Positions 26,902 to 36,730 of a DNA stretch of 64,000 nt are shown piece by piece. The notes under the pieces were generated by a model. That model saw nothing but the letters and a program-made list of their open reading frames with translations. It was not told the origin of the DNA and searched no databases. The stretch comes from Burkholderia sp. OK233 (lineage in GTDB: Bacteria; Pseudomonadota; Gammaproteobacteria; Burkholderiales; Burkholderiaceae). The DNA lies in contig NZ_OCSR01000001.1 in assembly GCF_900230185.1 (NCBI RefSeq), positions 2,232,001-2,296,000 of the forward strand. The letters are read 5' to 3'. Both the position numbers and the translations under genes were made by a program. Each line of letters opens with the position of its first letter. Position 1 is the first letter of the stretch.

Positions 26902-28707
26902 ATGGAACATCAATCCTACCCCCACACCACACCTACTGACGCGCCGCCCTCCGCTTACCTCACCTCTCTGATTGATGCGGCGCTCGAAGCGCACCAAGCC
27001 GGCTGCCTCGATGCCGCCGAGCCTTTTTACCGCGAAGCCCTCGCACTCGCCCCAACGCATGCCAAAACGCTGCATTACTTCGGCGTGCTGCAACATCAGC
27101 GCGGCGAACATGGTTTCGCCGCCGAGTTGATGAGCGAAGCGCTCAAACTCGATCGCACTGATGCCGCCTGCTGGAGCAATCGTGGCCTCGTCGCCGCCGC
27201 GCTCGGCCATCGCGAAGAAGCGATGATCTGCTATGACCAGGCGCTGCAGTTGCAGCCGGATTTCGCCGACGCGCGCAACAACTTCGGTGTCGCGCTGCAA
27301 GCGCAAGGCTCGTTCGAAGTAGCGATCGAGCAGTATCGGCTGGCGTTGACAGTCAATCCCTCACTGGTCGACGCGCATCTGAACCTCGGTACGGCGCTGA
27401 ACAAGCTCGGCCGCTACGACGAGGCGCTGGCCTGTTATCAAAACGCGCTGGCGTTCGATCCGCAATCGGCGGAAACGCACTTCAACATGGGCAATGCGTA
27501 CAACGCGCAAGGCGATCACGCCGCCGCCATCGCCAGTTTCGAACGGGCGCTGGCACTGCGCGGCGATTATGCCGAGGCCCACATCAACCTGGGCAGCCTG
27601 ATCGGCAAACTCGGTGACTACGCCGGCGCCGAATCGCAGTATCGGCGTGCGGTCGCACTCAAGCCGAACCCGACGAATCTGGTTTGCCTCGGCGGATCGC
27701 TCGGCGCGCAGGGCCGCCTGGATGAAGAAGAAGGCTTCTACCGCCATGCACTGGCGCTCGATCCCAACTACGCGGATGCGCATCAGAATCTCGCGTGGCT
27801 GTTGCTGAAGCGCGGCGATTACAAGCAGGGTTGGGCGGAGTTTGCGAAGCGCTGGCGCAAGAGCGACTACGAGGCGATCGCTGTGCCGGGCGTTGCCGAG
27901 TGGCATGGCGAGCCGCTCGACGGGCGCCGCCTGTTGCTGGTCGGCGAACAGGGTTTCGGCGACCACTTCCAGTTTCTGCGCTATGCGCGCGTGCTCGAGA
28001 AACTCGGCGCCACGGTCGATCTCTGTGTGCGCGAGCCGCTTCTGCCGCTGGTCGAACGCATCCCGGGCGTGCATCGCGCGTTCAGTGGCTCACCTCACGG
28101 TCAGTACGATTTCTGGGTGCCGTTGATGAGCGTGCCGTCGTGCGCCGGCACCGAACTGTCGACCATTCCCGCGGATGTGCCGTATATGTTCGCCGACAAG
28201 GCAAAGATCAAGACATGGCGCAGGCGGGCGGACGCAGCCGGCAAAGCAAAACGCAAAGTGGGCCTGGTGTGGTCCGGCAGCCCGACGTTCGGCAACGATC
28301 GCTATCGCTCGATGGCATTGGCCGCCCTGAGCCCGCTAAGCGAGCTGAATGACGTCGCGTGGTACGCACTGCAAAAGGGCCCAGCGCACGATCAGTTGGC
28401 TGATGCGTCTGAAGCTTTCCGCACCCACGATTTCACCGCAGATCTGAAGAGCTTCGACGACACCGCCGCGCTCATCATGAACCTCGATCTTGTGATCGCC
28501 GTGGACACCGGTGTGGCGCACCTGGCCGCCGCACTGGGCAAGCCGGTGTGGGTGTTGCTGCCCGCCAACTCGGACTGGCGCTGGCTCGAAGAACGCAGCG
28601 ATTCGCCGTGGTATCCGGCGATGAAGTTGTTCCGACAGACCAGATTGGGCGATTGGGCGCCGGTGGTCAAACGCGTATCGGAAGAACTACGCGACGGCAG
28701 CCTGTAA
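26902..28707 (+). CDS. TPR-repeat protein with a glycosyltransferase-like C-terminus
   Basis: 601 residues. From about residue 20 to 320 there are eight or nine tetratricopeptide repeats, such as ACWSNRGLVAAALGHREEAM, NNFGVALQAQG and AHLNLGTALNKLGRYDEAL. The rest resembles the glycosyltransferase-family-9/41 fold: LLLVGEQGFGDHFQFLRYA, KVGLVWSGSPTFGNDRYRSM, and MNLDLVIAVDTGVAHLAAALGKPVWVLLP near the C-terminus. It may modify a protein or a cell-surface sugar. The frame extends to 26848; ATG 26902 is chosen because AGG lies at a proper distance. No partner gene is visible. Confidence 0.85.
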   Translation: MEHQSYPHTTPTDAPPSAYLTSLIDAALEAHQAGCLDAAEPFYREALALAPTHAKTLHYFGVLQHQRGEHGFAAELMSEALKLDRTDAACWSNRGLVAAALGHREEAMICYDQALQLQPDFADARNNFGVALQAQGSFEVAIEQYRLALTVNPSLVDAHLNLGTALNKLGRYDEALACYQNALAFDPQSAETHFNMGNAYNAQGDHAAAIASFERALALRGDYAEAHINLGSLIGKLGDYAGAESQYRRAVALKPNPTNLVCLGGSLGAQGRLDEEEGFYRHALALDPNYADAHQNLAWLLLKRGDYKQGWAEFAKRWRKSDYEAIAVPGVAEWHGEPLDGRRLLLVGEQGFGDHFQFLRYARVLEKLGATVDLCVREPLLPLVERIPGVHRAFSGSPHGQYDFWVPLMSVPSCAGTELSTIPADVPYMFADKAKIKTWRRRADAAGKAKRKVGLVWSGSPTFGNDRYRSMALAALSPLSELNDVAWYALQKGPAHDQLADASEAFRTHDFTADLKSFDDTAALIMNLDLVIAVDTGVAHLAAALGKPVWVLLPANSDWRWLEERSDSPWYPAMKLFRQTRLGDWAPVVKRVSEELRDGSL

Positions 28708-28795
28708 AACCAACGCTGCGCCGATTTCAGGCGTTTCTGCGCAGCGCCCTTCTCAATCCCCTTCATACGCAAACAGAACGCCGCGACGCCGCACC

Positions 28796-29053
28796 TTAAG
28801 GACGGCGACGCTGCTGCGCAAGCATGTAAGCGCGCAACAACTTGTTGATGCGCGTTTGATAGCCCGCCCCCTGTTCTTTGAACCAGCTCAGTACATCCGC
28901 GTCCAGACGCATGGTCACAGCCTGTTTCGGCGGAACGTGCAACTCGGCGCGGTCAAAAAAGTCGTCGCCCAATTCGGGCACGTCGCTCGTGTCGATTTGC
29001 GCGTCGCCTGCCTTTGCAAGTCGCTTCCAGTCGGTTCCTGATGTTTTACCCAT
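28796..29053 (-). CDS. brnA: BrnA-like antitoxin
   Basis: 85 residues. The C-terminal half has the BrnA/COG3514 pattern PPKQAVTMRLDADVLSWFKEQGAGYQTRINKLLRAYM, a ribbon-helix-helix DNA-binding unit. It would neutralise the BrnT toxin encoded just upstream and repress the operon by binding its promoter. The gap to the toxin gene is 51 bases, larger than the usual close spacing. The N-terminal part (MGKTSGTDWKRLAKAGDAQIDTSD) is the region expected to hold the toxin. Confidence 0.85.
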   Translation of the reverse strand: MGKTSGTDWKRLAKAGDAQIDTSDVPELGDDFFDRAELHVPPKQAVTMRLDADVLSWFKEQGAGYQTRINKLLRAYMLAQQRRRP

Positions 29054-29104
29054 AATTTCGCCTCTGCTCGTTTTCAGCCATTCCCGCGCTACCCACCGTG
29101 CCAG

Positions 29105-29383
29105 TCAATTCCAGACGCTGTACTTGTAGCGTTTGACCTCGTGCTTCGTCGCCTTGCGGGCCGAAATGATACGGATCACATCGGCACTGCGTTCGACGTA
29201 CACCACCACGCCTACGATGGCGGCCATCCAGCCAAGCGCGATCCAGCGCTCCTCACCGTAGTCTTCCCGCTCGTCTATCGCCGTCAGCACGGGATGATCG
29301 AACACGTCGACAGCATCTCTGAAGTCGATGCCATGCTTACGAATGTTGATTTGATTCTTGATTTCGTCCCATTCAAACCGCAC
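29105..29383 (-). CDS. brnT: BrnT-like ribonuclease toxin
   Basis: About 92 residues from a GTG at 29383 (VRFEWDEIKNQINIRKHGIDF). The open frame extends to an ATG at 29410 (MYRCQYRCC), but the family normally begins at the FEWD stretch. BrnT signatures: EWD..KNxxNxxKHGIDFRDAVDVF, then RIISARKATKHEVKRY at the C-terminus with the Arg and His-containing surface expected for the RelE-like ribonuclease. It would cut RNA and halt growth when freed of BrnA. Gene order toxin then antitoxin, as in brnTA. Confidence 0.8.
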   Translation of the reverse strand: MRFEWDEIKNQINIRKHGIDFRDAVDVFDHPVLTAIDEREDYGEERWIALGWMAAIVGVVVYVERSADVIRIISARKATKHEVKRYKYSVWN

Positions 29384-29582
29384 ACAGCACCTGTATTGAC
29401 ATCTGTACATACATCATAGCATGCATGGGCAGCTATGTCCGCGTGCGCCGCGAGCAGTTTGCGGCGCACGTCAGCGTCGGACTGGCTGTGAAATTACCGG
29501 TTCCTGGTCTGGCCGAACGGCCTACCCCGGTTAGGACTGTGATCAGCCACTACGCGTGTCTCGCGTAAGGCTGGGACGACTC

Positions 29583-30726
29583 TCACCCCGCATCCACCAA
29601 GAACCCGTGCTGCCGCAAAAGCTGCAGCACGCCCTTGCGGCCACCCAGATGCAACGCGCCGATCGCCACGAACACCGGCTTGTTCGGCCCGGCGATCAGC
29701 AGCATCCGTGACACAAAACGCCGGTTGCGCTCGTACACGATCCGGTTGTCGATCGAATCGGAGATCCGCTTGTCGCGCGCCAGCTTTTCGGACTTCGCGG
29801 CCTGCCACGCCGCAATCGCATCGGCATCGCCCACTCGCCACAGCCGATGCAACGTCTTCACATCGTCGACGTTTTCCGCGGGCGTCTGCACCAGATCCTG
29901 TGCGAGCATTTCGCGCTGCTGTGCAAGCGTGAGTCCGGTGAACGCCCGCATTTGCTGTGGCAAGGTCTCGAGGCCGACGATCTTGCCACGCGTCCTGATA
30001 TACACGTTCTGCAATTGCGCTTCCGTGCCGTACTCGGTCTGCAAGCCGGCACTCAACGAATCGTAGGTTTCCACCACCAGGGACGCGAGCCACGGCCGCA
30101 TCTTCTTGATCTCATCCTGCGCCGCGGGATTGCCGCGCAGGCGCAAGGCGAGCTTGCGCCACAAAGGCTCGGGCAGCAGACCCGGCAGACAGTCGCGCCG
30201 GCATACGCCGTACTTCGACACGTCGTCTTGCGAGACCAGCAGTTCGTCGGGTGAGAGTTCGAGCGCCAGCGTCGGCGAGGCCGCCAGGGCGCCGAGGATC
30301 GGCGCGCGGAACGGTTGCCCGGGCGGATAGTCGGCGGGGTCGCCGACATGCAACGTGCCGAGCACGTAAATGGTCGTGGTGCCGCGTGTCGCGACATAGA
30401 ACGGCATGCGCGCCGGCTGCGTGCGCACCGGGCCGCTCGCCGTGGTGCCAGGCGTAGCGGGCGGCGGATTGAAGCCCGGCAAGGTGGCGCGCGGCGGCGC
30501 CGGCAGACTGGGCACCGGCATCGCCGGCCGTCCCGCCTGAGCGGGCGTATTGGCGGCCGCTCCCGCAGCATGCGCGACGCCGATCGGCCCCGCGCGCAGA
30601 TGAAATACAGAACACACGCCGAGGAGCGCGGCACCGGTCAGTGCAAACGCTCCCCAGCGCCGCGCGAAAGCAGCGTGGCGGCCACCATCACGCGAGCGGC
30701 GCGCAAGACGACGCGCCGCCACTGCA

Positions 30727-30734
<8 letters not shown>
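29583..30734 (-). CDS. TraB/GumN family protein
   Basis: 383 residues from ATG 30734. A membrane anchor or signal region (WGAFALTGAALLGVCSVF) is followed by a Pro/Ala-rich linker and the TraB/GumN domain: FYVATRGTTTIYVLGTLHVGDPADYP (GxxH motif), ALELSPDELL, and at the end VFVAIGALHLGGRKGVLQLLRQHGF. Such proteins are putative metalloproteases or hydrolases (Tiki/TraB superfamily) exposed outside the inner membrane. It overlaps the dppF stop by eight bases with a GGGGG sequence before it, so it is the last gene of the dpp transcript. Confidence 0.8.
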
Positions 30735-31742
<1,008 letters not shown>

Positions 31743-31746
<4 letters not shown>

Positions 31747-32828
31747 CGTGCGCCTCCATGGGTGTGAACGTTGGCGTCGCCGCTCAGGTTCAGGGGTTTG
31801 ATGCAGCGCACGCGCGCCACTTCGGCGTGACCTTGCATCGGTGTCAATGCCGGTCGCGCCTTCATGCAGTCGTCGACCACATACTTGCAGCGCGGTGCGA
31901 ACAGACAGCCTTTCGGACGATCGTCACGCCCCGGCACCATGCCCGGCAGTGCAGCGAGCCGCACCGCGCCGACATTGTGCTCGGGAATCGCCGCCAGCAA
32001 CGCTTCCGTGTACGGATGATGCGGCGCGGCGAAGATGTCCGGCACGCGGTTCGTTTCGATCACTTCGCCAGCGTACATGACCGCGACTCGCTGCGCGACC
32101 TCGGACACCACCGCCAGATCGTGCGAGATCAGCACGAGCGCCATGCCGCGATCCTTCTGCAGCTTGATCAGCAACTCCATGATCTGCGCCTGGATCGTCA
32201 CGTCGAGCGCGGTGGTCGGTTCGTCGGCGATCAGCAGCTTCGGGTTGCAGGCAATCGCCATCGCGATCATCACGCGCTGGTTCATGCCGCCCGACATCTG
32301 ATGCGGAAATGAACCGATGCGGCCTTTCGGGTCTGGAATGCCGACCTGATCGAGCAACTCCAGCGCGCGTTTGTCCAACGCGCTACCTCGCAGGCCTTCG
32401 TGCAGTTTCAGCACTTCCTTGATCTGATAGCCGACCGTGTAGCTCGGATTCAGACTGGTGAGCGCGTCCTGGAACACCATCGCGATGTCTTTGCCGATGA
32501 TCTTACGGCGCTCTTTGGCCGACGCCTTCAGCAGATTCTTGCCGTTGAAGGTGATTTCGTCTGCGGTGACTTTGCCGGGCGCGTCGATCAGGCCCATCAA
32601 CGCCATCATTGTCACGCTCTTGCCCGAGCCCGATTCGCCGACTACGCCGACTACTTCGCCGGGCGCGACATCGAGGTTGATCCGATCCACAGCGGGCAGG
32701 CCGTTGAAATCCACCGCGAGGTTGCGGATGGTCAATAGATTGCTGTCAGCATGCGCACGGCCGCCCGAAGCATGCTGACCCGCCCCCTCGGGGGGCAGTG
32801 AATGAAGTGAACGTGGGGGTTGTTTCAT
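31743..32828 (-). CDS. dppD: Dipeptide ABC transporter ATP-binding protein DppD
   Basis: 361 residues. Walker [17 protein letters not shown], signature [15 protein letters not shown], Walker [15 protein letters not shown], followed by [12 protein letters not shown] and the cluster region [16 protein letters not shown]. The first 30 residues ([17 protein letters not shown]...) are not family-like and are encoded by palindromic repeat-like DNA at 32743-32800; the conserved part starts at [11 protein letters not shown]. The frame and position directly after dppC (stop at 32829) agree with cotranslation, but the exact start is uncertain. Confidence 0.93.
32745..32779. repeat. Palindrome inside the 5' end of dppD
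   Basis: Perfect ten-base arms GTCAGCATGC (32745-32754) and GCATGCTGAC (32770-32779), followed downstream on the plus strand by a second palindrome, CCCCCTCGGGGGG. This is the pattern of a REP-like intergenic sequence, here read as protein. Confidence 0.6.
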
Positions 32829-33746
32829 TCATGCCATCCGTTTCAGTTTGGGATCGAGTGCGTCGCGCAGCCCGTCGCCGAGCAGATTGATCGCGAGCAC
32901 CGAGATCAGGATGGAAAGACCCGGCATCGTGACGATCCACCAGGCGCTGTCGATATAGTCGCGCGCCGAGGCCAGCATCGCGCCCCACTCCGCAGACGGC
33001 GGTTGCACGCCGAGACCGAGGAAGCCGAGCGCCGCGGCATCGAGAATCGCCGACGAAAAGCCCAGCGTAGCCTGCACGATCAACGGTGCGGTGCAGTTCG
33101 GCAGCACCTGCGAGAACATCAAACGCAGCGTACCCGCACCAGCAACGCGCGAAGCCGTCACATACTCTTTCTGCAATTCGCCTTGCGCCGACGCACGCGT
33201 CAGACGCACATAACCCGGCAGCGCGACGATCGCAATTGCCAGCATCGTGTTGACGAGACCCGGGCCGATGATTGCAACCACCGCGACTGCCAGTAGCAGC
33301 GAGGGCAACGCGAGCAGCACGTCCATGATGCGCATGATCGGCGTATCGGCCCATTTCTCGAAGAACGCCGCGATCAAGCCGAGCACGATGCCCGGAATCA
33401 GCGCGAGGACCACCGAGACGAAGCCGATCCAGAACGACAGCCGCGCGCCGTACATCAGACGCGAGAGGATGTCGCGGCCTGCTTCGTCAGTGCCGAGAAT
33501 GAACTTCCAGTTGCCCCCGTCGAGCCAGGCGGGTGGGATTTTCACGGAGTCGCGATACTGCTCGATCGGGCTATGCGGCGCGATCAAGGGCGCAAAGATC
33601 GCGATGAAGATCAACACCAGCACGATGATGCCGGCGACGACCGCACCACGGTTACGCGAGAAATTCGCCCAGAATTCGCGGGCGGCGATGGCGCGGCCGC
33701 TGGGCGGCGTCACCGATTGGGGGACTGCATTTTGTATGTCTGCCAT
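32829..33746 (-). CDS. dppC: Dipeptide ABC transporter permease DppC
   Basis: 305 residues from ATG 33746 (MADIQNAVPQSVT). Six hydrophobic segments in the BPD_transp_1 fold. The N-terminal OppC_N helix is FSRNRGAVVAGIIVLVLIFIAIFA, and the DppC-type cytoplasmic loop is EYVTASRVAGAGTLRLMFSQVLPNC, the EAA contact for the ATPase. The longer frame to 33917 runs into dppB. Together with DppB it forms the membrane channel. Confidence 0.94.
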   Translation of the reverse strand: MADIQNAVPQSVTPPSGRAIAAREFWANFSRNRGAVVAGIIVLVLIFIAIFAPLIAPHSPIEQYRDSVKIPPAWLDGGNWKFILGTDEAGRDILSRLMYGARLSFWIGFVSVVLALIPGIVLGLIAAFFEKWADTPIMRIMDVLLALPSLLLAVAVVAIIGPGLVNTMLAIAIVALPGYVRLTRASAQGELQKEYVTASRVAGAGTLRLMFSQVLPNCTAPLIVQATLGFSSAILDAAALGFLGLGVQPPSAEWGAMLASARDYIDSAWWIVTMPGLSILISVLAINLLGDGLRDALDPKLKRMA

Positions 33747-33754
33747 GATCTGTG

Positions 33755-34765
33755 TTACCTCGTATGGCGAATGCGCGGGTTCAACACGCCGTACAACAGA
33801 TCGACGACGAGGTTCACGACGATCACCAGCGTAGCGATCATCAGAATACCGCCCTGCACCACCGGATAGTCGCGCCGGCCGATCGCGTCGATCAGCCACT
33901 TGCCGATACCCGGCCACGAAAACAGCGTCTCCGTCAGCACGGCGCCTGCGAGCAAGGTGCCGACCTGCAAGCCGATCACGGTCACGACCGGAATCAGCGC
34001 ATTACGCAACGCATGCACGACGATCACGCGGCCAGGCGACAAACCCTTCGCACGCGCAGTGCGAATGTAGTCTTCGCGCAGCACTTCGAGCATCGACGAA
34101 CGCGTCATCCGCGCGACGACCGCCAGCGGAATCGTGCCGAGCACAATGGCCGGCAAAATCAGATGACTGACCGCGGATTTGAACGCGCCTTGGTCGGTGG
34201 ACATCAACGCGTCGATCAGCATGAAGCCGGTCACGTGCGGAATGTCGTATTCGACCGCGATGCGGCCCGACACCGGCGTCCAGCCAAGGTCGACGGAAAA
34301 AAACATGATGAGTATCAAACCCCACCAGAAAATCGGCATCGAGTAGCCGGTGAGCGCCGTGCCCATCACGCCGTGATCGACCACCGTGCCGCGCCTGAGC
34401 GCCGCGAACACGCCCGCGGGCAAGCCGACGATCAACGCGAACATCATCGCGCAGATCGACAGTTCGACGGTGGCGGGAAAACGTGCGAGGAATTCGCCCA
34501 TCACGCTGGTATTGGTGATGATCGAGGTGCCGAGGTCGCCGTGCGCGGCGCGGCCGATGTAGTGGACGTATTGCATCGGCAAGGACTCGTCGAGTCCCAA
34601 CCGGTGCATCGCCGCGGCATGCATGGCGGGATCGACGCCGCGCTCGCCCATCATCACTTCGATGGGGTCGCCCGGAATCAGGTGAATCAGCGCAAACGCG
34701 AGGATGGTGATGCCGATGAACGTCGGTATCACCATGCCGATGCGGCGCAAAACAAAGCGGAACAT
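33755..34765 (-). CDS. dppB: Dipeptide ABC transporter permease DppB
   Basis: 336 residues, starting MFRFVLRRIGMVIPTFIGITILAFALIHLIPGDP, the conserved first helix and PGDP motif of DppB/OppB permeases. Six membrane helices and an EAA loop (EDYIRTARAKGLSPGRVIVVHALRNALIPV) are visible. It pairs with DppC. A hairpin sits between dppA and dppB and could reduce transcription of the membrane genes relative to the binding protein. Confidence 0.95.
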   Translation of the reverse strand: MFRFVLRRIGMVIPTFIGITILAFALIHLIPGDPIEVMMGERGVDPAMHAAAMHRLGLDESLPMQYVHYIGRAAHGDLGTSIITNTSVMGEFLARFPATVELSICAMMFALIVGLPAGVFAALRRGTVVDHGVMGTALTGYSMPIFWWGLILIMFFSVDLGWTPVSGRIAVEYDIPHVTGFMLIDALMSTDQGAFKSAVSHLILPAIVLGTIPLAVVARMTRSSMLEVLREDYIRTARAKGLSPGRVIVVHALRNALIPVVTVIGLQVGTLLAGAVLTETLFSWPGIGKWLIDAIGRRDYPVVQGGILMIATLVIVVNLVVDLLYGVLNPRIRHTR

Positions 34766-34802
34766 GGTTCGTCCCTATGGTCTTGATGAAGAAAAAACGC
34801 AA

Positions 34803-34835
34803 CCGGCGACGAGGGCTTGTGACCCCGGTCGCCGG
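34803..34835 (-). terminator. Attenuating hairpin between dppA and dppB
   Basis: A stem CCGGCGAC / GTCGCCGG with further imperfect pairing across GAGGG / CCCC. No good T tract follows, so it is more likely a stability or attenuation hairpin than a full stop. This placement is common between a binding-protein gene and its permease genes. Confidence 0.5.
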
Positions 34836-34897
34836 ACCATTTCGACCAGTTTTCTAACCGTGCGAAAAGCTACTGCGTAAGCTTGACTGTATGACTG

Positions 34898-36526
34898 TTA
34901 CTTGACGCTGACGCCGTCGAAGCGCGCATAACCGAGCGGCTCGATACGCATGTCGACCACCTTCTTGCTGACAGGCTGGTACACGGTCGAGTGAGCGATC
35001 GGCGAGAACGGCAGTTGCTGCGCGAAAATCTGCTGCGCCTGCGTGTATGCCGTCGTGCGCGCGCCCTGATCGGTCGACTCACGGCCCTTCTGGATCAGAT
35101 CCTCGAACGGCTTGTGGCACCACTTCGAGAAGTTGTTGCCGTTCACCGCTTCGCAACCGAGCAGCGTGCCGAGCCAGTTGTCCGGATCGCCGTTGTCGCC
35201 GGTCCAGCCGATCAGCATCGTGTCGTCTTCACCCGCGTGCGCGCGCTTGATGTACTCGCCCCATTCATACGTGACGATCTTCGCCTTCACGCCGATCTTG
35301 GCCCAGTCGGCCTGGATCATTTCCGCCATCAGACGGGCATTCGGGTTGTACGCGCGTTGCACCGGCATCGCCCACAGCGTGATGTCGAAGCCGTTCGGAA
35401 AACCGGCCTTCGCCAACAATGCCTTGGCCTTGTCCGTATCGTACGCGGCGCTCTTCAGGTTCTTGTCATACGACCATTGGGTCGGCGGCATCGGATTCGT
35501 CGCGGCCTGGCCTGCGCCTTGATACACCGACTCGATGATCGCCTTCTTGTTGATCGCCATGTCGAGCGCCTGACGCACTTCGAGCTTGTCGACCGGCTTG
35601 TGCGTCACGTTGTACGCGAGATAGCCAAGGTTGAAGCCGGGTTGCGACGGCATCGCGATATTCGCTTCAGCCTTCAGCGGCGCGATGTCGGCCGGACGCG
35701 GATAGCTCATCACCTGGCATTCATCGCGCTTGATCTTCTGCACGCGCACGCCGGCGTCCGGTGTGATCGAGAAGATCAGCTTCGAAATCTTCACTTCGTT
35801 CGCCTTCCAGTAATCCGGATTGCCGTCGAAGCGGATCGTGGCGTCCTTCGTATAGCTGCGGAAGATGAACGGGCCCGTGCCGACCGGGTACTGGTTGATG
35901 TCAGCAGCCTTGCCGGCCTTCAGCAGCTGGTCTGCGTATTCACCCGAGAGGATCGACGCGTATTCCATCGCCAGATTCTGGATGAACGGCGCGTTGACTT
36001 CCTTCAGCGTGAACTTGACCGTGTAAGGGTCGACCTTTTCGACGCTGGTGATCAGCTTGTCGAGGCCCATGTCCGTGAAATACGGGAACTGGACCGGGTA
36101 CGCCTTACGGAACGGCTGGTTCGTGTCCAGCATGCGCTGGAACGTGAACACGACGTCGTCCGCGTTGAATTCGCGCGTCGGCTTGAAGAAAGACGTGGTC
36201 TGGAACTTGACGCCGTGGCGCAGATGGAACGTATAGGTCTTGCCGTCCGGCGAGACATCCCACTTTTCTGCCAGGCCCGGCTCGACCTTCGTGCCGCCGC
36301 GCTCGAACTCGACGAGGCGGTTATAAACGGTGAACGTGTTGGCCGTGAAGTCGACACCAGTGGTGTACTGGGCCGGATCGAAACCCGCAGGGCTGCCTTC
36401 TGAGCAGTAGACGAGTGTTTTGTTCGGAATCTCGGCATGCGCGCTCGTAGCGCCCAGCATCGATGCCGCTGCAGCTGCGACGAGCGTCGTAACACGCGCG
36501 GCGCGCAACAGGTTGTTTTGCTTCAT
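34898..36526 (-). CDS. dppA: Dipeptide-binding periplasmic protein DppA, copy nearest the permeases
   Basis: 542 residues with a clear signal peptide (ARVTTLVAAAAASMLGATSAHA). SBP_bac_5 fold: KTLVYCSEGSPAGFDPAQYTTG at the start of the mature protein, the signature GLAEKWDVSPDGKTYTFHLRHGVKFQTT, and a ligand-cleft region LIGWTGDNGDPDNWLGTLLGCEA. It captures peptides (in related proteins also haem precursors) in the periplasm and delivers them to DppBC. It is a close paralogue of the gene immediately upstream, sharing long identical stretches. Transcription from the upstream paralogue may also reach it. Confidence 0.93.
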   Translation of the reverse strand: MKQNNLLRAARVTTLVAAAAASMLGATSAHAEIPNKTLVYCSEGSPAGFDPAQYTTGVDFTANTFTVYNRLVEFERGGTKVEPGLAEKWDVSPDGKTYTFHLRHGVKFQTTSFFKPTREFNADDVVFTFQRMLDTNQPFRKAYPVQFPYFTDMGLDKLITSVEKVDPYTVKFTLKEVNAPFIQNLAMEYASILSGEYADQLLKAGKAADINQYPVGTGPFIFRSYTKDATIRFDGNPDYWKANEVKISKLIFSITPDAGVRVQKIKRDECQVMSYPRPADIAPLKAEANIAMPSQPGFNLGYLAYNVTHKPVDKLEVRQALDMAINKKAIIESVYQGAGQAATNPMPPTQWSYDKNLKSAAYDTDKAKALLAKAGFPNGFDITLWAMPVQRAYNPNARLMAEMIQADWAKIGVKAKIVTYEWGEYIKRAHAGEDDTMLIGWTGDNGDPDNWLGTLLGCEAVNGNNFSKWCHKPFEDLIQKGRESTDQGARTTAYTQAQQIFAQQLPFSPIAHSTVYQPVSKKVVDMRIEPLGYARFDGVSVK

Positions 36527-36730
36527 GTTTCCTCCAGGTTCGGGGCCGGCTTCCGCCGGCGTAGCGCGATCTTACTTGAGCTTGGCTCACAGGAACAAGC
36601 GGAGGAAAATACCCCTGTTGACGATCGGAAACCAATCAGGCATAAGGACGGTCGCACGCCGGCTCTGGCCGGCGCGTACGGCTGTCGCGGGGCGGCCCCA
36701 GCCGGAAAACCACCCCGCTTGCTCTTATTC

